This document shows, piece by piece, positions 11,217-24,791 of a stretch of DNA of 64,000 nucleotides. The stretch covers positions 25,135,851-25,199,850 of the forward strand of contig NC_079877.1 of assembly GCF_029227915.1 (NCBI RefSeq), written 5' to 3'. This DNA is from Hydractinia symbiolongicarpus (Eukaryota > Cnidaria > Hydrozoa > Anthoathecata > Hydractiniidae). The notes below the pieces were generated by a model that saw only the letters and a list, made by a program, of their open reading frames with translations, was not told the origin of the DNA and did not search any database. Every line of letters starts with the position of its first letter. Positions within the stretch are counted from its first letter, which is position 1. The position numbers and the translations under genes were made by a program.

Positions 11217-11634
11217 TATACCGTAATGATCCGAAAAAACGGCTTGGGCTCCTATTAAATTTTTGAATTTTTTACATGGGAGCTTAATCGAGGGAGGGGG
11301 GCGCTTAAAAAATGCTGGGCGCTTATAAATTTTTCCTAATCTTGTATATACAAATTAAAGACAACGGTAATGTTCAATTCTGAAAAATAAAATGGAACAA
11401 AATATGTAACAAAAAAATTAGTCCTTTGTAAGGTTCTCAATATAAGAAAGTAAAAATTTTCAAATAAGTGCCCAGTTTCTCAAGGTAGTTTTCGATTATT
11501 CGAGGGAGCGCTTAATAAATGCTGGGTGCTTATTGAACTTTGAGGAAATTACCTGGGCACTTATTGAAGGGAGACGCTTAAAAAATGCTGGGCGCTTAAA
11601 AAATGCTGGACGCTTAATTGAATCATTACAGTAT
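11217..11634. mobile_element. MITE with internal GCGCTTAA repeats
   Basis: The left end TATA-CCGTAATGATCC and right end GAATCATTACAG-TATA are inverted repeats flanked on both sides by TATA, consistent with a TA-type target duplication. The interior repeats AAAAATGCTGGGCGCTTA and GAGGGAG blocks several times. No ORF is present. It is probably a non-autonomous DNA transposon of Tc1/mariner-like insertion preference. Confidence 0.5.
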
Positions 11635-13415
11635 ACAGTGTTAAAGTTTTATTCAGGTTGTTATGGATAAATAAATGCATACATTTAAGAAAAGAAGCAT
11701 TTTTTGTGAGAAACATCTTCCTAAAAAAACATTTTGTGGTAATTTAACTTATTTTCTGCAAAATGTTATTTCACAAAACATGTTGTTCAACCACGAAAGT
11801 TTAAATTTTATTCCTGCAAAATTTTAAAAATTAAGATAAGAAAGCGAAGACTTACACAATTTACAGTCTGGTTAATGAGATTTAAATATACTAGCCGGTA
11901 ACCTGTAGAAAAATCCACAGGTTTGTTCGTCCTTTTTGTACCATATTATTGTGTGCGTCTCGCTACTTGCAGTACCATTTTGTGTGACAGATGTATACAG
12001 GTATTATAATATTGATATATTTTATTTTGTTTTCTTTAGTTTAAACTGTTTTATGGCACAAAATTTTAATTTTTTGATTTGTTTTGAGCGCGGGTAAACC
12101 TACCAGTTACAGTTGTTCATATTTAAGTTTTTGAGGGAAAAAAGCAAAGTTCAAAGCAAAGACATTAAGAAGTTTGGCATAAAATTGCGGAGTTCGTTCA
12201 AGATAGAGTCAGTATAGAGGATAATAATTTGACTAATATAATTTTTTGTTTTTGAAATAAAAATTTATAACATAACACGATTATATTTCATGTCAAAAAA
12301 TCATTTTGTTGTGCATTTTAAATTTATAAAGTTATACTATGTGCTGTCAAATAGAATTTCTAAGAAAGATAATATAATATAAATAATAATAATCTTTTTG
12401 TATTATTACACATGTACAAAGTATTTTAAGCAAAAATATATATTATGCATTCCTATTTTAAAATATAGCTTTTGTACAAATGAACATAAATAGCATATAC
12501 AAAAGAAAGGAGAATTTGAACATTGATAAGATTTGTTATTCTGGGAATTTTCAGGGAGGGTTTATATTAAATTTATTTTTAGAGAAAATTCTAGAAAAGA
12601 TCAGGGAATTTTTTGGTATTTAGGGAAATTCCTAACTTTGTTGACACAGTACTTTTTTGTAAAAATGTAAATTTTATATACTTTCGGGAAATTTAATTTT
12701 AATGTTCTAATGTCCTTTACACTGTAAAATTTTCAAACTATGCTCAAGAACAAATGCTGAAACATTTATGACAATATTTTATAAATTGACTGTACAGACA
12801 CAGTCCTATTTAAAAAAAATCTTAAAGAATAAAATAATTAATAAAAGTAAAGAAATTACAGGATAAATAAAAACTGGAAACAAACAAATGATTTTATAGG
12901 GGTACAGCCATTTTGAAATCACAATTTAAATTTTTTTTTTTTTTTGATTAGGGTGAGATCTGATATGCAATTTTATCATATTATTAGCGCTTATTGTGAG
13001 AAACACTCAGAAAATGTTAGAAAAGTGTGTTTTTGGCAATTACGTAGCACTTGAAGCCCATGAAAAGAAATGTATCATGTTTCACAACATTGTAATAAAC
13101 TCAAGATGCAGTAACGATAAATTTATGTTCTACATAAACATTATGTAATCGTACCATAAGTTGCCTGACAAAAATTATTATTTACAACGTAAGAAATAGT
13201 GGGGGAAATCCTTTCTTGTGACATTTATTAATGTTTAACCCTTTTCAAAATTTCTAGACATTTCGTAATACTTTGGGTCACCTTAATTATTATGACCATG
13301 TTATGCGTGTATGATCTTGAAAAATTAGTTAAATTAAAGTCATAATGTAAAATTTTTTACTATGAGTTTGTAATATTGTTCAAATTTTTGAAAATATGTA
13401 GATCTATGTATTTAG
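11635..13415. other. Gene-free stretch upstream of the chromodomain-cGLR gene
   Basis: Very AT-rich. A hairpin motif AACCTGTAGAAAAATCCACAGG at about 11899 resembles one at 33661 (AACCCGTGGAAAAACCCACG), so both may be copies of one repeat family. No exon could be supported. Promoter and 5' UTR of the next gene may lie here but cannot be placed. Confidence 0.4.
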
Positions 13416-16400
13416 CTTATTGGATGAGATGACTGATGGTGCAGAGGTCACTATGGTTGAAGCAGATGCAATTGAGAGAATTGTGGACCAAAAGAAATTT
13501 GTAACTATTTTATTTAATTTATTATGTTTATTATTTTTTTTTGTTTTTTTTAAGGAATAAAAATAAACTACAATGTGATGTTATGAGACAAGAAAACAAA
13601 ATGAAAGTAAAGCCATGGAAGGAGGAAATCCTAATTGAACCAACATTTTGAACACTGAATCTTTGTAAAATCAGCATAATTCCTACATGATTTTATTTTT
13701 GAATAAATAAGATCTCTGTCATATTTTTTCAGCTATTTCGCTACCTGTCCACAGCAAATTGCTAGAACACCCAGTTGTTTTTTGCTTATTTTTTATCTCT
13801 TTTTTTTCATGCAGTTGTTAACTTCAATTATATTTTATTTTGTGTGTGTAACCAATAAGCCTTTTTGTATACAATATCTGGAATGTGCTGCAGGTGTTTC
13901 CTTTCTTTTTTACGCAAAAAGAATAACAATAACAGGAATAACAATCATTGTACAAATTCCGAGAAAATTAACAATTAGACAGCAAATATAACACCTGCTG
14001 CATTATTGCCTGTAACTGAATCACCTTTTAAAAATAACAAGGCCTGGAATGACAAAACATTTTTTCATACCACTAAAGAATTTCTTTTGTAGTATGGAAC
14101 AGAGAAATATAATACGGTGAACTAGAACAATAGTAGTTTTCATAAATCTTCTTGCATAGGGTGAAGAAGTGCATTATAAAATCAGATGGAAAGAAAGCTG
14201 GGTTCCACGCACAAAACTAACCCACTGTTTTAAACATATCGAAGAATATTTCCTTGAGGTTTGTTAACTTTTAATATTCTGTCAACAGAACTGAAATAAA
14301 GTAGGCAACAGTTTTTGAGATTTCTGATATGTTTCGCAGTTTAACTTAAAGATTAGTATATAAAGCACACATTGCATGTCCATTTGTTGAATAACAAGAT
14401 TCAACTGCTTGCCGTAAGGTCTTACAAACAGTGGATAAATCTGATATTTTAATAAAAATGAGCATGTAATTTTAGTCTTAAGATAATGAAAATGGGAAAT
14501 AAATAAAATGGAGAACTGACGTCATCTGCGTGTGTAATCAATTTTTTACAGCTGAGTTAACCTCTATTAGAATCAAGAACTTTTACATTTAAAAAGTTCC
14601 TTGAGTGTTTGTTAAACTATTTGTTAAAACAACAAAGAGCATGTAGAGCCTGAAACACTGATTAAAATGATGTATAGGGTACACATTACTTTGACCAGTA
14701 TTTCAAGCACTACTAAAGAAATTTTTGTATTTGCGTTGCTGATTTCATCAAAATTCCCTCTTTATATTTTCTGAGGTAATCTTTCCACGGCATTAACAAA
14801 TATGTACATATTTGACCAAAATGTTTAGTGAATAATATTTTATATTACACATGCACAGCACACACAAGTTTTCTCATGAAACCGTAGCAATAGGCAGCCT
14901 TGCCTACAGGTAAATATATAAAAATACATTTTTTCAGACCTAAAATTAAAATAGTAGAAAATATCAGCATTTTGTAAATGACATCGAAATTATTAATGAT
15001 AAATAAATCTGAGAATTTTTGCAATTAATTAAATAAATAAACTTTATCAAAAAACTGAAAGACTCGTTAATTGTAACTTTATATTACATATATAAATAAG
15101 ACTTCTTTTTTAAGTTCCAGTTTTTGAAGTTGGAAAATAAAAGAAGCCGAACACAAAGACCTCTGTTCTAATTGAATTGTGCTACACTCTTGCAACAAAA
15201 CAAAAACTGAATTTAATTGTCATTTTAGAAAGCTAAAGATGTCGAACCAAAACCTCAAACAAATCCTTTAAATGTTCAAGAAGAAGAAGAACAACAAGAA
15301 AAAGATCTTGTTGTTCCAAATGAAGCAGAACTCAGAACGAACTTGGATGATGTGGAGGTGGCTAAAGTTATTTCAGATGTTGAAGCATTAAATCTAGATA
15401 CTCAAGAAAAGGAGGAATCAGTTGATTGTAAACCTGGTAGGATTTGAAATTTGTTCAATATTTTTATTTAATATTTTTATTTTATATGTAATAACCACTA
15501 CTAGCAAGCATTTTAGAGGGAAAACTTGAACTTGAAAAAAACACTTTTGATGATCATAATTATTTATTTTGCAAAAATTAAGCCTGATGCAATTAAAGAA
15601 CAGTGACGTATACTACCAATTGGAAAGCTTAATCTTGGCTAGTATTAAGCAACTCATAGTTTTCCTTCCAAACCCTCTCTTCTAGTTTCCAATCTGTGTT
15701 GCAAGAAAAGAACAATGCTGATTATGAGTATTTTTTCATTTTTTAGGTTCTAATATATTTCTCACACCAAGGCTTCTTAAAATACGTTAACAAGAATATA
15801 AGAAAATATAAAATGCATTCAAGAGTTTTTTTCCTTTGCGCTGTAAAAATACTTCTTAGATTTTACATAGCTTATTTGAACACCTGTTTATTTTATTTTC
15901 TGTTTCTATTTTACTAGACAATAAGGTTGAGGCTAAAGTTGAAGAAAACCCTGCAATCGTGAGTGCATCCAAAGTGGATGCACTAATTAAAAAGCCTGGT
16001 AAAGCATTGATTTATTTGTTATTGTCTGTATAACATCAAAATTATTTATTATTTAAATCTACTGTAAACGAAATGTATTTAAAAAACAAAACAAAAAATT
16101 TTTTCTGAATTTTGTCAAAGAAATGCCAATTTCTTTGAAGGGAAAACTATTTTTTCATTTTGTCAGCTTCAAATGTGATTTTTTAAGGATAATGATCATA
16201 CATTTAAATAATTTCGATTTTTGTCCACTGATCTTTCACTTTCTGAAATGTTAGTTATTTACAAAAAAATTTGTTTAGTGGCTAGTTGAATTATGCTCCC
16301 AATATTACATCATGAAGTCAAAGTTTGAAGTAAAGAAACACCCTTTGTAAAAAAAGTAACATAACATAAACAAAAAAACCTTGTTACACCCATGTATCAT

Positions 16401-17992
16401 GATTCTAAATGATATGAGATTAGAACTGGGTACAAAGTAGTTTTGTAAATAATGTTGTTTTGGTGAAGCATGTATGTGTTTTTCTAACTCTTTTTAATCT
16501 TTTTTAATAAAAAAAAACAAAATAATTTTTATATCTTTGAAAAGGTTATTTAATACATTTTGAATGATTTAAGAATGATAAAATGTAAAATGACCTGTTT
16601 TTTTTTGTTTTTTTAAAAAGCGAATTATAAGAATTATGCTCTTTTTCTTTACAGTAGCCTTAAGAGGTTAAGAAAAATTTTTAAGTAGAACTAAATTCAG
16701 CTCTTTTTTAAAAATGGATTGAAATTAATCACTTGCATATCTTCTGACCACATTTACATGTTAAGCTTTCATTTAAGATATACAAATTCCTGAAAGTCAA
16801 TCTTGGTATGCAAATGAGAATGTGAGAAAGCAACTACTTAAGTTTTATGACAAGTTTGCTAAAACACCAACAAAAGAAATTAACAAGGCAAAGGTGAAAC
16901 ACGAGATTTACATGAAGATGCTTGAAGTTGAATTGAAAGAAGAAGGATGGTGCAAAAAGCTAGAATACACTGGTTCATCATACGAAGGTCTTAAGATTAC
17001 TGAAGATGGGCTTGAATTTGATGTGATGTTTGTTATTGATGGTAAAGGCTTGGAAACCTCACCAATTCCTAATAGGGAAGGTTACTGTAACCTCCACATG
17101 CAAGAGGGTGTGGTTTCAAAACTTTTTGCATCGTTTGGCAATCAGGAGGGAATGTTGATGCCAAAGAAAATGATCTCTGAGTTCTTTAGTGTTTTACAAC
17201 GAACAATAAACAAACTGAAATATGAAAAGTTGTTCAAGTTGAGAATTCATGGCCCTGCTGTTCAAATGGATGTAAACGACGACAAGGGAAATTTTTGGTA
17301 CAGTGTAGATTTAGTCCCATCTGTTGAGGTTAAAGTTGATGCATCAGGTTTGTTGACATTTCAAAGTAGTTTTCTATTACAAGCATAGAAAAAGTATTTT
17401 CAATGTTTGATTTTAAGTCTACGTGTTCGAGTCATTGACTTGAAAGATCAAAAGTTGTTGTAAGTTTATGATAATATGACAAATGTAAAACAGCAAACTA
17501 ATGTGAGACATTCCGATTTTCCTTTGATCTTTAGGTAAAGTTGATCGTTTCGTCCCGAAACCCATTAATGAGCCTGAGATTGGAAATTTGTTGGAAAATT
17601 CTTGGCGATGTTCGTTTTCTAAGAAAGAGAAAGATTTACTTAAAGGTTTGGATACAGATAACGGATGTCGACGACAAGTTGTGCGGATAATGAAAACTCT
17701 TTGTAAAAGAGAGTCCACTTTGAAGGCACTGACGTCATATCATCTGAAAACTGTTTTATTTCATATGCTACCTGTTGAGCTTTCTTGGAAAAGTATTGAT
17801 CTTACAGAAAGGCTTTTTGATATGCTAGGAGCCCTGGAGTTCTATTTATCAAATCGAAATTTACCACAGTATTTCATTCCTTCCATGAATTTGATTGCAA
17901 CAATGAAGCCGACACAGTTAGCAAATATCATTGATCGCATAAAAACTCTTCGTACAAGTGAGAATAAGTTTATCAAGGCAATTAACTTTTAA
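13416..17992 (+). CDS. Chromodomain-cGAS-like receptor (cGLR1), Mab-21 nucleotidyltransferase
   Basis: Six exons: 13416(ATG 13429)-13500, 14160-14258, 15229-15436, 15918-15998, 16778-17347, 17535-17992. Phases agree throughout and from the ATG they give 495 aa. Residues ~14-57 form a chromodomain-like fold (AIERIVDQKKFGEEVHYKIR, then WKESWVPRTKL and a C-terminal helix). Residues ~58-153 are an acidic linker. Residues ~158-495 are the Mab-21/cGAS-like enzyme: G219-S220, then E233-F-D235 and D331 in SVDLVP align with human cGAS GS, E225, D227 and D319. The C-terminal half has the Mab-21 pattern (SWRCSFSKKEK, SYHLKTVLF, YFIPSMNL). Family members synthesise cyclic or linear oligonucleotide second messengers after nucleic-acid sensing, usually feeding STING. 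No zinc-ribbon insert is seen. Only one of three chromodomain cage aromatics (the Trp) is visible, so methyl-lysine binding is doubtful. The start could lie further upstream. Confidence 0.72.
16778..17992 (+). CDS. Catalytic core exons of cGLR1 (NTase lobe plus Mab-21 C-lobe)
   Basis: This two-exon block has the same architecture as those at 21712-23300 and 26282-28091. The first exon begins in phase 1 just before a conserved Trp (SQSWY here, AEEWH in gene 2, TQPWY in gene 3). It carries the whole nucleotidyltransferase lobe including HGPAVQMDV. The intron after DASG (phase 1) is at the equivalent position in all three genes, showing descent by duplication. The stop is followed by a poly(A)-signal-like AATAAA at 18134-18139. 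This part is certain even if the upstream chromodomain exons were wrong. Confidence 0.9.
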
Positions 17993-18133
17993 TTTACTAA
18001 TATTACTTTAGAAGTAGATATTGAATATTTAAATTTTTCTAAACCATTTTCACTTCAAATTCTACATACAATCTTCATTCCACTATTGTGCGAGAGTATA
18101 TGTGTGGCGTAACTTGATTGTATGAAAAGTTAA

Positions 18134-18139
18134 AATAAA
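18134..18139 (+). terminator. Poly(A) signal candidate for cGLR1
   Basis: AATAAA lies about 140 bases after the cGLR1 stop codon, in otherwise unremarkable 3' sequence. Position and sequence fit a polyadenylation signal; no transcript evidence is available. Confidence 0.45.
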
Positions 18140-21100
18140 CAATATTTTAAGCAATCAACATTAAAAATTAGTCTTGTTTGTCATATTTAATTTCTTGTTT
18201 TAAATAATTAAACCTCCATTTTTTAGGTCATTGTGTGAAATGATATTTCATCTTGAAAAGTAACCATTTACAATCCCACTTGGTTATTATAAACCTGTAA
18301 GGTTTAAAGCACGTTCTGGTAACTAAACAATTTGATCCTTCCTTTTTTTCCTTTCTTTTCTTTTCTTTCAATTTTTTTTTTCTTTAAATTTTTTTATTTT
18401 CTTTAAATTAAGCTTTTTTGAGTTCTCTCTATTCTTGGATATGGAAAGGTTCATGAATATCAGACCATATTTTGATGATTTCTGGACATTGGTATCAGTT
18501 GTTTTAAAATTATCAGAAAATGTTTATGAAAAATAAGTTTTAGACGTAGCGTTATAGTCAGAAGTTCCCAACTATGAAATCTCTGTTTCATAACAGCAAA
18601 TATTGACAAGTTATTATCATTTGTTTCAGGAACAATAAATTGATAAACAAGCGCAGAATTTTGAAATTGATAAAAAATGCTCTAAACTCCTTCTTTTTAA
18701 GAGTTATGTATTTTGCTTTGAATATGATGTCTTTAGGAACTTTCCTAACAAATTGGCATATTTTTTTATTTCCAGGATACAAAACTAAAGGTACTTTGTA
18801 GTTACAAAATTGTTACGTTATGTCAGTTTGTGATCCCAAAACAAAAAGAGACAAATAACTATTTTTTTAGAATTATTTTATATGAAAATACAGGTAATTG
18901 GAGCAGTACTGTATATCCTATGTAGAGCGAAAATGTGATAATTTCATAATAAAATTGAGATATTTTTCTTTGTAAATCTTCACTTCTAGTTTTTTTATTA
19001 TCAAATCTTGTCCAAAAGCATTTTAACACTTGCCTATGTTAAAAACAAATTATAAACTCAATACTTAATATGGGTCTAACAATTACATTTTTTTGAAAAA
19101 AGGCAGCAATAAGGTGCAGAATTTGGTTATGTAAATTTTTACGATTTTATCATTTTATTACCCCTAAAATTGTTTTTAGGCATTATTAAATAAGTCTTGA
19201 TATGCTTTTTATGCTCTTTACACAAAACAGGACATTTATGTAATTGAAAAATGAGTATCTGTATATGACATTCTAATAATTTTCGTTTGTTAAAAGTTTA
19301 TCAGTTTATTGTTCAAATACTCTACCACAACGGTTTTTTTTGGTATTTTGTCCAACTCAGCTTTTGAGAAACAAGCATACGCATCATCCCTAAAAATTTT
19401 TGCAAACAACTGGATTTAAAAAAAAAATTATGAGCAAACTTTGCTTTATTGTTGTTTGATATGTAAGAAGCTGTCCATATAACGTTAGAGTTACTTGTAC
19501 AATAAAAGATTTTCAATGGTACATTTTTTACAGTTCAAACTTGATTGATTAAGGTAAGATTTTCTCCTCTTTTCAAACTCCAGTGCTTTTATTTGATATA
19601 TAATGTAAACTCTAGATTACAAATACAATGAAGTTATTGTGTAAATGTACCTTCTATAGATAACAATATTTTTAAAAATTATTAATTTTGTTATTCCAGA
19701 GAGATAATGATTTTGCCACTTAAATCTATAATTCATTGTAATGTGTGTTTTTAATTTTCATAGTTTTTGTTGGATTTATGTTTTTAATTTATTAGCAATT
19801 TAAGAAAACGATTTTTGAATTTCCTGTAAAAAAATTATCCTGCTTTTTGTAGATAATAGTAAATTCTAAATACAAATGTTCCTATTCAAATTGTAACAAT
19901 CTTCAATAGAATATTTTCTTGACCATGCTAGTGACTTCTAAATTATTCTTGCTTCACAGGAAGAAAAGTGGGGGTTTCCTTGAGGAAAGAGCCCTTGGAA
20001 AACACTATATATAAATGGTCCAGTCTTTTGAAACAACAAAATAATTGTGTGAATCATAGCTGATAGTCTTTGATTAAATAAATGGGTAATTATGACTACA
20101 AGATTCCACTCTTTTTTTATAAGTTGTCCAATGCAGCAATTTTTATATATATATATATATATATATTTTTAGTACAACTAAAATAGTACAACTGAAATTT
20201 GGCATCCTATAAAAAAATACTATACCATTGACAGGTACGTATATACCATATTTATATCAAACTTTCTCTGTTTATTCTTTGGCATTCTATAAATCTAAAA
20301 ATGTTTCTTATTTATAGTCCAAATCATTTAGTTCGAACGTTTTTTCTTTACTTTCTCAAAATTTCTTCTAAAAAAGATGATTTTGTGTATCTAATTAGAG
20401 GTATCTTAAAAATACACAAATAAATAGGTCCCGACAGTTAATCTTTATTACCATGTTTAGCATTCATTGTAATTTGAAACGAGAAGAAAGTAACTGACTT
20501 TATTCTGTTTTTTACATCATACAAATGATTGTCAAGGGCTTTAAATTGATTGTTTGATAGTTAAGTTTCATCTTTCCAAAAAATGATTTTATTGTTTGAC
20601 TGTATTTTTTATAAAAAAAATTCTTATTTTCAAAATAGTCCTAACAATATAGTGGTAAAGGTTTCCTAATTTGTTAAGATTTTGCATGTAGTTTCTTTAT
20701 AAAATAATGTAAATCCCTGTTGCGCTTTTACTCTGGATGTTTTGCGAAATAACTAACTACAGCATTGCTTCTGAAAGCCGGTTGAGTACTTATGTTGTTA
20801 GAATCTTTTTGTCAAATAACCTCAAAATATTACCAATGTTTAGTATTCATGAAATTCCTCAGTTGATAAAAAGCATGAAAACCTAATAAATTGATTGCAC
20901 AGTGTATTCTTTAAAAAAAATTTTAATGGTTTTGATTTACAATGTTAGTAATTTGCTATGTTATGCAAAATTTTTTACGTACTATAACTAATATGTGTAT
21001 GATGTTTTGCCTCAAGGAAACCTGTGTAAATTATCCTGTCATTGTGCAATTGAGAAAAAGCAAAGCCTGTTTCTTTGTTGAGCTATTTAAAGAGTTTACC

Positions 21101-21200
21101 TAGAGGGTTGTGTAAGCACATTTTTACTTTTAAATTTTTTGTGTTTTTGTAGAATAGTGCTAATGCTGCAATAATGTTGTTGTTATGATAAATATTTCCA
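18140..21200. other. Intergenic stretch between cGLR1 and cGLR2
   Basis: AT-rich with T-rich runs (about 18330-18420) and a (TA)n microsatellite (about 20144-20166). I found no exon with good splice sites and coding character, so no additional N-terminal module for cGLR2 is supported before 21209. Confidence 0.5.
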
Positions 21201-21208
21201 GCAAGTAA

Positions 21209-23300
21209 ATGATGGCTTCCTCCTTTTGTAAGTCAAATATTTATGTAGGAAAAATCTCTTTTCTGAAAAATAATTTAATTCTTTGAGCGAAATGCCATGT
21301 TTAACCAAGTTGCTTTAGAAAGCATAAAAATACCTCTATGTATAGTTTAAGACTACCTTAAAAAAATGTTCAGGTTTTTAATTTCGCAAATCCTTTCACT
21401 TCGAACAAAAAGGAAAAACATAATACAATAAATATCCCCTTTGAATATATACCTCTTTATAAAATCAAGTTAATATGATAAAAAAAGTTATCTTTCAGAA
21501 ACTTGTGATATTTTCTTTTCTTTAATTTTAAGATTTATAAGAGAGAAATTTTGAAATTTGTGAAATTCGGGACGGTTAAGGTATAAAGGATTATGTGTTG
21601 CATTAGATAAAAATATGTCAACATTTCTTTTGTTTATAATGTTAAACATTGTTCATGCTTCTCCTTAATTTTGTTTTTTATGATTATTTATTACTTTTAT
21701 TTTCTCTGTAGCTCCATTGATATTCCCAGCAGAAGAATGGCATTCTAAAGAGACTGTGATCAATCAACTAATCCACTTCCATAAGAAGCTTGCAAAAACA
21801 CCTAATCTAGAGGAAGCAAAAAAACAGAATAATGCACATATCGACGATTTGAAGTCGTTTCTCAAAAAAGAAGGTTTGTGCAAGTACGTTGATTATACCG
21901 GCTCTGCATACGAGGGAGTGAAAACAACTGAGGGGGAGTTGGAGTTTGACATAATGTTTGTAGCCGATGGAAACGATTTAGAATTTACACCACTGCCAAC
22001 TGAAGATGGCTATGTCTACATTCACAATAAAACCGGACTGAGTAGTTTGAGCAAATTTGCAGACAAGAATAACAATCAACTTTTGCCAAAACGTTTCTTA
22101 GAAAAGTTCTACAGTGTTGTTGATAAGTTTATAGACAAGCATAAATACCGGGGGATCATGAAGTTAAGGAATCATGGCCCTGCTGTGCAAATGGATGTGA
22201 TGCACAAAGATGGAAGATTATGGTACAGTGTGGATATGGTGCCTGCTGTTGAAACTCGCTGTAGTAAGTACCTGCTTGATTTACAACCAGAAGCACTTGA
22301 CACATAGATTTCTTTTTCTTCTTTTAAAAAAACCTTACTATAAACTACACTGGTCTGATGACCCTTAGAAAATTACACTGACAGTGAGCAAAACCATAAG
22401 ATCGATTTTAACAAGTGGTGTTACGTAAAATTTAATATTTTGACAGTGGTTTTTAGGATTGAAGTATATATAATATATTGTCAAAGAGTTAGGTTATAAT
22501 CAGGAAGTTCTGAAATGTCTTTGTATGTAAAGAAAATGTCGATCATGTTTGAATTTGTAATTATATTTCATTTTTAAGCAAAAATTGATTTCTTACAAAA
22601 GTGTTACAAAATGACAGAAAATAAAAATTAGATTTAGATTTTCAAAAAAAGCCAGTGCTTGCAAAGAACTGCGTTATGTTTGTGCTGGCTGCTGATTCTT
22701 ACGATAATATTAAAGAATAAAAAAGCTACTAAAACTCTCCAATAAAATCTGTCTGCCTGTCTGCTTGCCACTTGTCTATCCGTCCAACCGTTCGTCTGTT
22801 TTTTCTCTTTGTCTGTTAATCAAAATTTTTGTTTTACAGGTCATGATGTTCTAAGATATGTTGCCAAGCCCTTGGATGATGATGAAGCCACTTGGAGACA
22901 GTCGTTTTCCAAAGAGGAAAAAAAATTTCTGCAAAACCTAGACAAAAACAACAGCTGCCATCGGCAGGTTTTACGCATTTTAAAAACTCTATGTAAACGT
23001 GATTCGACATTAATGACGTTGAACTCATATCTTTTAAAAACTGTTTTATTCCATTCTGTTCAACATTTGGAGTTATCTTGGAGAAGCAGTGATGTGGAGA
23101 AGAGAGTTTTTTCAATGCTTGGTATTATTGAAAATTATATTACGAAAAAGCGTTTACCCCATTTTTATCTACCAACAGTGAATCTTATACACGATTTTGA
23201 GCCTCAGCAAGTTAGATGTATTTGTAACAGACTAAAAAACCTTCGAACGAAAGAAAAGAAGTTTATGAAAGCTTTTGAAGTAGACAAAGAGAAAACTTGA
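21209..23300 (+). CDS. cGAS-like receptor (cGLR2), minimal Mab-21 nucleotidyltransferase
   Basis: Three exons: 21209-21227, 21712-22263 and 22840-23300, giving 343 aa. The tiny first exon encodes MMASSF and ends in a consensus GTAAGT donor. It is the only candidate found that fits the phase-1 acceptor of the core, and TAA sits directly upstream in frame. The protein is therefore almost only the enzyme core. Catalytic residues are conserved: G70-S71, then E84-F-D86 and D181 in YSVDMVPAVE, equivalent to E225/D227/D319 of human cGAS. The C-lobe shows TWRQSFSKEEK, SYLLKTVLFH and LPHFYLPTVNL. Length and layout fit a compact invertebrate cGLR with no extra domain, probably cytosolic. The activating ligand and product cannot be read from sequence. 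Confidence 0.82.
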
Positions 23301-23474
23301 GGGAAAGATGTTTTTGTATGAATTAATTCGTAAAAAATTCGTACCTTGAGATGTTGACTAAATTAAAATCCTAAATATAACCAAATCCATGCAAAATTTT
23401 ACCCGAATTTTATGGTGAAAGGAGGAGTGAATTATTTGTCATAATTAAGATAAGGTTTTGTTGTTGTTTTTGCA

Positions 23475-23740
23475 GACCCACTGATGGCTTTGTAGTAGAG
23501 TGTTTGCATCACTGCCAAAGGTCTTGGGTTCAAACCCTGGTTGAGTTATGCCAGAGGCTTTCAAAGTGTGAACCTATCCTTTCTGCTTAGTACAGGAATA
23601 AGATTAATATCTTAGTGTTTTTCTAGCTGAGCAGCTGCTGTGCTATCAGCTAATGCACTGGGGCCCCCTTTGCAGGACCTTCATTGATAACAGTACTATT
23701 AGAAATTAAAGAGGCTATCGGGGGTAAATAATAAAAATGG
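23475..23740 (+). mobile_element. tRNA-derived SINE
   Basis: The head has a Pol III A box (TGTAGTAGAGTGT, about 23491) and a near-perfect B box (GGTTCAAACCC, 23527-23537) at tRNA-like spacing. It is followed by a body with AATGCACTGGGGCCCCC and a weak A-rich end. It lies 170 bases past the cGLR2 stop on the same strand and could contribute to its 3' UTR. Confidence 0.55.
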
Positions 23741-24791
23741 AACTTGCAAAAGAAATTTCCCCAAAAAAATTATTTATACTAAATAGCCCACTATTTGACT
23801 AGATGTGACTCAGAAATACACCTAAATATTTAAAGTTTTATTGGTCACCAGATCTATACATCTTTGCCCCAAACCGCAATTCAATGTACGCATTTCATGA
23901 GCCACACCTTATAAAATTTTATTTATATTTTTACATCAATTTTTTAAACAAGTTAATATTATAAATATATAATAAAGTATAAATTTTTATGTAATCTTAT
24001 TTGGAGAATTTTATTTGATTTCTAACTTATTTAGAATTGTAATTTTACCCATGTAAGTTTTGGGTCTCTACACAGATAAGGCTAGTTTTACACTGACTAA
24101 ATAATCTTTTAGTTACAAAGTAGCAGTGTGGTTTGGTTTTGGTTGTTCCAGGCTTTAGCTGTTATTATTTAGTTGAAAGTTCTAAACATTTCAGTTTAAA
24201 GAAGCCTGATGAACTTATTTATTTGTCTGGGTTTTTTTATTTCATGTGTTTTTTACATGAGAAAGCGTATCTTGCCAAATCTGTGCTCTTTTTTTTGTTA
24301 TTTTTTTTAAAAACTTTGTCAATCAGCAAGTGAAAATAGTTTCAAATTTTAAGTTAATTGTTAGTTCATGCATTTTGTTTGTTTTTTAAAAAATACCAGA
24401 TTGTGTTGTTATCAACTCAAAGTTACCCTTTCTAGAAGAAAAATGGTAAATACTTGCTGATACTTTCTCAGTTTTTCGGTTAGTGTGTGTGAGAATATTT
24501 CAATGAAGAAATATCAATTGCTTTCTGAAGTCTTTAAACAATTTTTTTCAAAGGTTTAAAATTGCCAGGAAAAAGCAACTTCTCAGAACATATGGAGTAC
24601 ACAATAAAAACAATCTCCCACTACCATAAAACATCAGATCAAAATTATAAACAAGGATCACTGAACTGGGTTCGATTTATTTAATTGTTTGTTTGTTGTT
24701 CTTATTGTTGTTGTTATTGTTTTTGTTGTTTTTTAAATGTAAGTTTTTAAGTAAATGTTGTATCCTGTGTTTTTAGGTCTGTATAAGAAAA

